From Brachyhypopomus gauderio (Eukaryota > Chordata > Actinopteri > Gymnotiformes > Hypopomidae), in assembly GCF_052324685.1 (NCBI RefSeq), contig NC_135220.1:23974823-24038822 (forward strand): 64,000 nt of DNA, given 5' to 3'. The position numbers were made by a program, and so were the translations under genes. Under the pieces are notes generated by a model. It searched no databases. It was given only the letters and a program-made list of their open reading frames with translations, and was not told the DNA's origin. Below are positions 55,768 to 64,000 of this stretch, piece by piece (position 1 is the first letter of the stretch; each line of letters begins with the position of its first letter).

Positions 55768-58700
55768 TCAGTGGCTCGGGGACGCTTTGCTGTCGACGCT
55801 ATCGTAGAGATGCCGTACTGGGGTGAATGTCCGCAAATCGAGAAAGCCTGTTGATCCTGTCAGCCAGCTCCGGTTAGGCGTGCATGGAGTGGTCGTCTGA
55901 CTACTGGGGTGTCTGTTTGTTGCCTTAACACCCAGCCATCTGAACCACAAACAGGAGACCAATGAGATTCATGCGTTTTTAATTCAAAACAAAATGTGTG
56001 GCTGGCGGACGTTAGGGAAAACTGTACCTCTGTCTTTGAGATTCAGGATAAGAAAGAACGGAGTTCCTCCATTTTGTAACGCAGGGATACAGTTGCTCAT
56101 CAATTTCCGTTCCCATTAGTGCTAACAGGACATCACTGTCCAGCTTGGTGGGCAAGGCCCTATTCATGAGTGCAAATTAAAAATATATTTATAGTCATTA
56201 CATTTGAATTCATTTAATTAACTCACACCAAATTATGCATTTCAACATCAAAACAACATTCAAAATTAGAAAGTAAATTAAAAAATAAAAATAAATAAAA
56301 TGATGAACATTGAAAATGAGCATAATTGGAATCAGTTGTGCAACATCTTGATTCGAACACCTGTGGCCATTCTGGCCCTTTGTAGATAAGACTGAATACA
56401 GCTGCATGAATAGCTTACTCAGCTAGAAAAACATTTTGCCAAAATCCCTCGGTGGGCCTTCCTTCCTCAGGAACACTGCATGTGGACTTGTAGGAGGAGC
56501 ATGTAGATTCAGAGTTGCTCCGCCCCCTTTCCCCATGGCTCCATGGAATGGTTTGGGCCAGTGTTCCCCCTACAGAAAACAAGCTCCTCTCATGTCCATC
56601 CTCCTCTGTGTCCTCGTCCGCTGTGTAGTACTCCTCTGAGCCAGAGTCATTCTCCTCGGTCTGGGTCCACTCCGACCCTCTAAGGGAGCTCCTATCTGCC
56701 GCACATAGGTCATCGCCTTCTCCAGAACCAGGCAAAGTGAGGAAGCCTAGGCCAGAATCCACAGTACTGTCTGCAGTGTCTGCAGAAGTCTGGTCGAAGG
56801 AAACCCTCTCAAACTCATGCAGGAGGTTACACACAGGGAAATTTAGGGAGTTAGAACTGGAGTTAGAACTGGACCCCTTTTCCTGACCTGAAAAAGATGT
56901 CGAGAATATAACACTAAGACAAGCATTTGCACCCAAGCTGAAGGCTTTGACATTTCAAAATTACACACAAAACCTAAATCAAAGCAAAGATTGTTCAGTT
57001 TTAAATCCCTAAAACCAAGCCTCACCAGTGAGTGAAGCAGGTGGTTTTAAATACATCCAGTCCTTGTCTATAGCATTTTTCTGTTGACCAATGCTGTTCA
57101 AAAAGTTTTCCAACATTCTTAAGCCATCTTCTGTAGCAAGGTCAGTGAAGCAATTCAAAAAGTCCCAGTTTTCAGCCCAAGGGTACCTCATCTCATGTGC
57201 CAATTCCCTGTGAACAAAGATTAGCAGCCATTACTGAATAGAAAACAAATGCTGATTACCAATGTTTTCACAACAAGACTATCACACTTATTTTAATGGC
57301 ATGGCATTTTCTAGGCTGCATTTTAAAGTTTTTTTCATACCTTCCAACCCGCTCTGCCCCTCGATCCGAATCCGACTTTAAAATGTCATGAAAATATCTG
57401 GCGCGGTCACGTGGTGGAGTTTTCCACAGCCTATAAAAGTCGTCCGCCTGAGGAAGGGATTTTAATTAGGCAGCTATAAATGCAGTTTTGAAGCTAGTTT
57501 AAAACAGCACAAGGCTTGAGTTACCTTCTGCAGATTTAGAGGGCCAACTAATGCCCTAACGGTCATACTATCCTTGGTAGGCTTTGGGGTAAGAGACAGC
57601 TCCCCACATTGATACGAGCCAGGGGCCCACGGCGTGCCGACAACCGGGTTAAGAGTGTTGTCTGTAGCTCTCAGCAGTGGAATGAAAAAACGATCTATGG
57701 AAATAGACAAAGGTCATCATGGAGTTACGGGTGTTTGTTTACTGGAGCAACATCACTTTACCCTGTACCGTTCACACGCAGGAGCGGTTACCTTCCAAAT
57801 GTTCTCTGATCTTCTCTTTAACTTCTTTATTTTTGTTTTTCCTCTCACATATCACCTGTTAAAGTAAGGTTGGTTATTTTTTTATTGGAAAAGTGAGGTC
57901 ACACACAAAGAAAGGCAGAACTTACACTGGAGGGTTTCTGCCCGTACTTGTTCCTGACGTTTTTATCAATGGCTGGATGTGAACAAAGCACATTCACCAC
58001 GTCCGGACATCCAAATTTACAGGCAAAGTGAAGCGGTGTCTCGTTGCTCTGTGGGAACGTCACCACATGCACAGTTCACACCTACCACCATTTAATTCAA
58101 ACTGAAGTCAGGATTTTGTAAGCACACTCCACTAACCACTTTATCGGGTGTGTTGAGGTACAGGTCTACTATATAGGCAATTCGCTGCAATAACATGTCC
58201 TGCCGGTCAGCGGGATACATGAGCCGCATGAACTCTGGGCTATCCAGAATGTCGAGGATAAGCTGTGCCATCCCTGCTTGATTCTCCTTTGCAGCCACGT
58301 GCAGAACATTGTATCTGCATCCTTCCTAGATAAAGTACAGTGTACATCTCAGTCCATGACAACTTACAGATACAACAAAGCTCAACTGTTCAGAAATCAG
58401 TGCAGCATTGGCAAGTAATTGACTTAAGGGTATGGGTTTATGCAAGTGCACCTGCACAATAGTTGGGTTATCTCCAGATCCGATGAGGTATCTTGGGTTA
58501 CTCCATACGAGTTCTCTGAATGCCTCTTCGTCTCCGTGTTCCACGGCTCTCCTAAGTTTCGCTGTCAGATCTTGTGTGCGTGGACTTTTGAACTCGTTAG
58601 CCTTCTCCACATTTGCCATTTCCAGATCCAATGATTTCTCTGGCCAATTCAAAACAATTTTTCATGCCTGCATGCTAAGTTTGAATGATTAAAAGCTAGG

Positions 58701-59269
58701 TGGAGCCTACTAAGCAATATGTAAAAATAGATCATCCTGATCATCATTCATCACTTACCAATCTATTTACTGCTTGTATCTAATAATCTAATAGTAATTT
58801 AACCATACCACCTTTAAAATGGCCATAAAATCCCTTTCATGAACATATATCCCTGAGAATAGATGCAAGTTTCTTAGAAAAACAATATTCACAATAGCAT
58901 CTTCCTAAGCGGATGATTCGGTCTACCTGCCGGAGATGAAGTGTGGGGTTTGTCTGCTGAGTGTGTTTGAGGTGACAGGCCACCATCACAGATGCCCTTA
59001 GCAAATCTCTCAGCATCCTCTCTATTGGAGAAAGCTTTGAACCTGGCCCCTTTCATCTTTGTCACAGCCTTCAAAGCTTTCTGCTTGTCAGTATAAACAT
59101 GGAGAGAACCTATATGAAGAAACATTATTTTGCACCCAACCCAAAACACACACACACACAAAGAACAAAGAGAAATAACATCCATTATGTCAAAAAAGTG
59201 CTCTTGGGGATGTGTGTTGGGGGGGGGGGGGGTTGTTGTTATCAGTCATATATACAGTGTTTGTGTGTT

Positions 59270-59309
<40 letters not shown>

Positions 59310-59731
59310 CAATGTGCCATATATATTTATTTGTTTGTTTGTTACAAACCGTCATTAAGCAATGGATCGTCCGGGGGTGTCAGTACTCCATAGAAACGGG
59401 AAGGGGATTCAGGGGAGGTCTGTTGACTCGCATGTTCCAAAGCTTGACCAGAAGAACTCGCACCATCCACCTCTAATTTCGTCACTTCTGGGTACGCGAC
59501 CGGAAACTCTTCTTGCTCCGAACAGCATGCGGCGGCACCTGGTTCTCCAATGGCCACATCCGACGTTGTGCAATCACTCGCTTTGATTTCCAAAAGTGTC
59601 CGGGCCAACTTTTTTTCGAAAAGTCCCCTAGTGGTTGCTGTTATGGGCCCACACTTCAGCCCTGCCCGTTTGATCTCCTCCCGAAGTGCCTCTGGACTCA
59701 GCGTTTGCAGTCTACTCAGGACCGCCTCCAT
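55768..59731 (-). CDS. ankle2: ANKLE2, LEM-domain and ankyrin-repeat nuclear envelope protein (12 exons)
   Basis: Exons: 59350-59731, 58927-59109, 58452-58639, 58137-58325, 57926-58048, 57792-57855, 57525-57694, 57341-57447, 57026-57207, 56419-56887, 56028-56159, 55768-55939; 2361 nt, 786 aa, phases agree. ANKLE2 promotes dephosphorylation of BAF through PP2A and VRK1 control, allowing nuclear envelope reassembly after mitosis; human mutations cause microcephaly. Residues about 1-48 are the LEM domain ([20 protein letters not shown] then [19 protein letters not shown]). At about 128-175 is a viroplasmin-like fold ([40 protein letters not shown]). Next come [38 protein letters not shown], then ankyrin repeats ([39 protein letters not shown]) and the ANKLE2 block [16 protein letters not shown] with [11 protein letters not shown]. 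Acidic and Ser-rich tail. The N-terminal membrane anchor of the mammalian protein is not encoded before this ATG. Confidence 0.93.
59271..59310. repeat. (AT)n(GT)n microsatellite
   Basis: TATATATATATATATATA followed by TGTGTGTGTGTGTGTG, just downstream of the ankle2 LEM exon donor. Poly-G (13) lies nearby at 59220-59232. Confidence 0.95.
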
Positions 59732-60079
59732 AATGTGGCGATCTGACGAGATAATTAAGGGATCGTTACACATGTTACATTTCTTGCGTAGCCTTATGAT
59801 TTCAGATTTCGCCCGCACGTATGCTGTTGTGACCAAGTGAAAACGCTAACGATTACTTTTCAGACAAATAAAATTTCGCTAGCTGCCTGTTAGTCGGCGT
59901 ACTGGGATAGCTATCTAGCAGTGTAGGTAATTATCTAGACATCGAACTAATTTTACATTCCCGTAACAAGTTTCCACACCTACTTTGAAACACGTGTCAG
60001 CAAAGCCTTACAACTAGACGAATCAAGCCATAATCTCCGCCGTACCGGATATACACACACGATACACAGAGATCTCAGT

Positions 60080-60270
60080 TATCTGAAATCATGTCTCAGT
60101 ACGACTTTGACCTAAAAGACATTCTATGCCATTCGTCATGCAGTGGTCATATTGGAGAGAAGCGTCCCGTGTTGACATACTACTGCGCATGCTCTGTAGA
60201 CAGACACGCAACAATGCGCAGACTCGACACAATTCCGTTACGTTACGTTCTTCTCTAGGGGTGGTTCTTG
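60080..60270 (-). promoter_or_regulatory. ankle2: probable ankle2 promoter
   Basis: Upstream of ankle2 on the minus strand. CTGCGCATGCTC (near 60183-60194) matches the palindromic NRF1 core GCGCATGC, and AATGCGCAGAC follows at 60212-60222. NRF1 sites mark TATA-less housekeeping promoters. There is no transcript evidence. Confidence 0.4.
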
Positions 60271-60299
60271 GATCAAAAATAATTCAAAAATAATTCAGA

Positions 60300-63200
60300 A
60301 TTCCCCACCCATTGGGTCTATAGTTTAGTCGATCTAAGGAAAAGTTCGTCCATATCCTGTATTCGAACTAAATTTGTCTGAGGACAGAACGTCCTTTTTT
60401 ATTGTCGTTGGTAATAAGATTGAGGAATGTTGCCACAATTCCTAACATCCGAGTGTGAAGGTATATATGAAACGGCAGATGGCGCTAATGTGCTGCGGGT
60501 AAGACTAAATTGTCCGAAACTCGTATTACAGCGGTCTGAGTGGGAATAATATGTAAGATCCGTTAAAAGGCGTGACGTTGTATTTACATACATAAACACA
60601 AACGTATATACACTCATTTTAGTCATGCCTAGGGCTGAGATGTTTAGAAAAGGCAGGTGCACTTAATTTTTTTTCTGTTTTCCTTCCTGACCTGACCTGC
60701 GTTATATTGATTTTTGCCTGCCAATGCTCAGTCTCCTTTATAACCTGCTGAGAGGTTTTAACTATAAAACTATATATAACTTTATCTATATAAGTCTTTA
60801 TAACCATAGCCTTCTCTTCCGAACATTGCCAGTGGATTCATAACATTATTGAAACATCAGTATTTTTCCTTGTGCTAGGATGTATATCACTGAAACCCTG
60901 ACAGCAGGCTCTAAAATATGCATTGCCTTTATTTGTAATCTCAATGATGAATCGTCAGAATTATTTTGACATAATAATAATAATAAACGTATTCCGAGAT
61001 GAACCTCCCATAAATTTGACAGTACATGTGCCCAACGGTAGATGCTCTCTCCGCTGGGTCTCCGGCACTCTTAATAATGTGCACTACCACGGGAGCCATT
61101 TGCGATGCGTACGGCATGAAAAGCTGCCCGCTGTGGCATTTTTCCAGGTGACCTCTCCCCTGTCCCACTCCCTTCCCATCGGTGTGTCCAGCGAGCGTCG
61201 GCCGGGTGATTGAGGGTGCCAGCTGGCCTAGTTGCTGACCGCTGACCGCGTGCACTCTTCATCCGCTCCATCATGTGATTTATGGCAGCGCCGAGGAGCC
61301 GTGAGCTCGTGCGCAAGCCAAGTGAGCGTGTCGTCCGCCCACCCGGCGCTTTATTGCACGGGCTGCTGGAGCCCGTAATTTACACAAGCAGACAGTCACA
61401 TATTTCACCGGCTGTCCAGATGATGAAGATTTATACGCCTTCAAAAGTGTCTGTTTATACAATAATTGTCCCGGAGAGCATCGAAAGCCAAAACCCTTGA
61501 CACACAAATATGTATTGCAGAGCGTGTGTTTTACAGTTGCTTTTGTTTGTGCTTTATCATAATACCAAAGAAAAATATTGACTCCACGACAACCATAAAT
61601 CTTTTTTTCTTCTGTCAAATAGCAGGCCTAAGCATATCACTGGCGGCAAACCGGGAAATTGGGGGATTTCACACACGCTGGGTTATTTTCCAGGACCGGT
61701 TAGAGAAAAGCGAACAAGACAGAACAGAACTGAATTTAACCGAGCTGAATTTCTTTCCACGCTTAGGATTTGGTCATCGCCAGACTACACCTGGAAGCCC
61801 TGATTGATTTTGAAAGCCTGAGTGATTCCGTGCATGTCACCGCGGGCCTGAGGTAGAACGGGTCAGCCTTCAGCAGATGACAGCACCATCGGACACAAAT
61901 CCCACGCGTGGCCGTTAGTCTTCGAACCCCCGTTTGAAGCTCGAAAAAGGACGCCAACTTTCCCATTAGCCTCCTCCAATCAACCACAGACGTCTCGTGA
62001 TATTAAAGTCAAAAGGCAAATTTGCGGTGATGATAAAAGTGTTATTTCAGTTCATTGAATTCTGTTTGCATTGAGCTGCGGGGAGCGTGTTTGGAAATGT
62101 TAATTCCATCTAAATTAGAACATAAGCAAAGGTATTTGGATGAAAGACGGCTGTTGAGTTTCCAGTTAAAATGCCGATTCTTTCCCCTTCTGGTTCTTGT
62201 TCAGTGCAATATCAAAGGCGTTCTTCATGGAGAAAGTCATTATTTCCTAATGTAACATCAAACGGAGTGAAAAAAGAAACGGGGAAATTAAATGAATTTT
62301 TACACATGCAATTCACATTGTGTTCTTTTCGGATGGATTTAATAAATTGAGAGATTTTCATATGAATATAAAGACTGCATCACTTTCATAATTAGCCTTG
62401 GATAGGAAATTCAAATGATCCAGTAATGTTAATAAGAGGGAGTCTCATTCCTATGTGTCTACTGTGCAGTATAATTTCAGGCAAAAAGACCCCCCCACCC
62501 CCACCCCCATCCACGCCGAATCACATTTAATTAAAGCTGGGTTTTGAATATTTCTCAGTGGATTCAATCTTCTTAAAGGCATTCATCCCCCTCAAACGTT
62601 CACGGCAAAGCCTCTCTCGTCACACAATTGTTTCTATAAAAAATGAGTTTAATTTGGTGAAGGTAGGCAAGATGGATTATATGGGAATAAGAATTGACTT
62701 TATAACGTGTGCTTATTTTGATCATTATACTGTTTTTTATTCAACAGCAAAACAAACAAAATGCCCAACAATTCGAGAACAAGGATCAGTACGTAAACAG
62801 AAGACCTTTAATGAAAGTACTTTAGGTCAAACATAAAATGCATCCAATAGCCGACATAAAGAATACCAAACTGAAAAATATTCAACAAGCCATTGTTTGT
62901 GTATGTGTGTGTGTGTGTGTGTGTTATTATTAATTTGTTGCATTTTATACATTTATTTAAGCGACATAGCAGGCCGTTTGTCCTTGGGCAAGGGGGAGGA
63001 TTTACTGGGGTAATCACCAAATTCTGTCAAGAACTTGGTATGCTTTGGCAGTTAGGGTCGAGTTTCCGAAACAGAATAGCACTTCATGGGCGTGGAGTCA
63101 GTCATCCACAACAGAAGTCGATCCCTGCTGAGTTGACTTCAGTTCGGTTAATTCTCAAGAAGTTTAACCATTATAACCACGCAAGGCTGTAGATTTCTGC

Positions 63201-63590
63201 TGTTAATATTGCCTTAATCTTTGCTTCTTAAAGACCGTGTTCTTGAAACACAAGTTAATTGTGCCATATTCATTTGATGCGAAGCAAATATCAATCAAAT
63301 GCAAACTTGATAAGCAAGTCGTTTCTAAAAGCATCGATGCCAACTTTTTGATAAACACACATTTACTGTTCAGGCCGATACCTAATTTGTTAGCTACATT
63401 AAAATTGAAATACCTGTTGTATGTTGAAGTGGCAACAACATTTTAATGCTGTTAACATTTTGATTGTCATATGTCAAAAATCTGAATGTAACACACGTGT
63501 TATTTCATGTTGCTGTAACATTTTATATATATCCTGTGTTGGGAGTATTTATAACATATAGTCTACAGGCTATTACAAGCGCTCCTCCCA
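60300..63590. other. non-coding region with possible conserved elements
   Basis: No exons found. 61040-61460 and 62040-62600 are non-repetitive, of balanced composition and dense in homeodomain-type ATTA/TAAT words (for example CCGTAATTTACACAAG and CATTTAATTAAAGC). They look like vertebrate conserved non-coding elements, which is inference. (GT)n at 62902-62923. Confidence 0.35.
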
Positions 63591-63599
63591 GAAGCCTGC

Positions 63600-63900
63600 T
63601 TCCCCTTTAAATAATTCCGCGAATTTTCAGCGTGGTCAGGAAAAGCTGTAGCCCGTACGCTCAAAACGTCACAGCCCGGTCCCGCCTACCGTTAACAATG
63701 ATTGGTTGATACGTTGGCTTATTCAAACAGATGCTCTAAATTGATTGTTTTAGTATCCGGTTAGTGGACTCGTTAGAATGAGCCGCCGTGTGTACACAGA
63801 CGTATTGATTGTCGGGCATGGAGCACAGAACAGACTTGTCTCGGAAGCGGATACCTGGATTAAAAAGCTAGCTACCACTTAATCGGGGGTTTTCTGTTTT
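63600..63900 (+). promoter_or_regulatory. promoter-like sequence at right edge
   Basis: GC-rich stretch with GATTGGTTG (CCAAT-type box, near 63700), TTTAAATAATT at 63606-63616, a CRE-like CGTCACA and CG dinucleotides. It may start a gene beyond the window; orientation is a guess. Confidence 0.25.
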
Positions 63901-64000
63901 ATTTCATAAAAAGAGGTCGATTCTCTAGTCAGAATAAACTTTGCCTCGTTGTGGGCACGTTGCTAGTGGATTGATTAGGCAAGTGTGATATCAACAGCCT

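Overview
This is nuclear DNA from a bony fish. The evidence is four spliced vertebrate-type genes on the minus strand, AT-rich introns, abundant (CA)n, (GATA)n and poly-C runs, and a teleost set of transposons (Tc1/mariner, hAT and its MITEs, L2-like and RTE-like LINEs, a short LTR element). The mobile elements fit an ostariophysan teleost (characin, catfish or knifefish), but I cannot name the species. No plus-strand gene could be supported.

Layout. 1-13000: gene desert of transposon remnants. It holds an L2-like LINE (about 1815-3970), a hAT MITE (5696-5893), a solo LTR (5946-6293), a second LINE RT fragment (about 7080-7560), an RTE-like element with 17-bp target duplications and an internal minisatellite (8747-9627), a palindrome (9710-9818) and another hAT MITE (10353-10507). 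13025-15814: a four-exon gene for a 707-aa basic, low-complexity protein that I do not recognise. 16658-34221 (perhaps to 39525): arvcf, an armadillo-repeat p120-family catenin. One intron carries a non-autonomous LTR retrotransposon whose 3' LTR was hit by a Tc1 transposon. Another carries a 2.1-kb minisatellite. 44107-53718: zdhhc8, a DHHC palmitoyltransferase, 10 exons, 681 aa. 55768-59731: ankle2, a LEM and ankyrin protein of the nuclear envelope, 12 exons, 786 aa. 59840-64000: probable ankle2 promoter, then non-coding sequence with possible conserved elements and a promoter-like stretch at the right edge.

Exon chains were built by hand from GT/AG sites, phase and family similarity. In all four genes the phases join without a break and the summed length is a multiple of three. 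arvcf and zdhhc8 are both 22q11 genes in human, so their proximity is consistent with conserved linkage; ankle2 is on human 12q.

The most unusual feature is the array at 28723-30839. Its 37-bp unit is a copy of the exon-intron junction of arvcf exon 3. Most of its roughly 55 units carry a 5' splice-site consensus, and the units also carry a branch-point-like and an acceptor-like motif, all in the sense of arvcf transcription. The array has a 659-bp higher-order period that is in register with the exon end.
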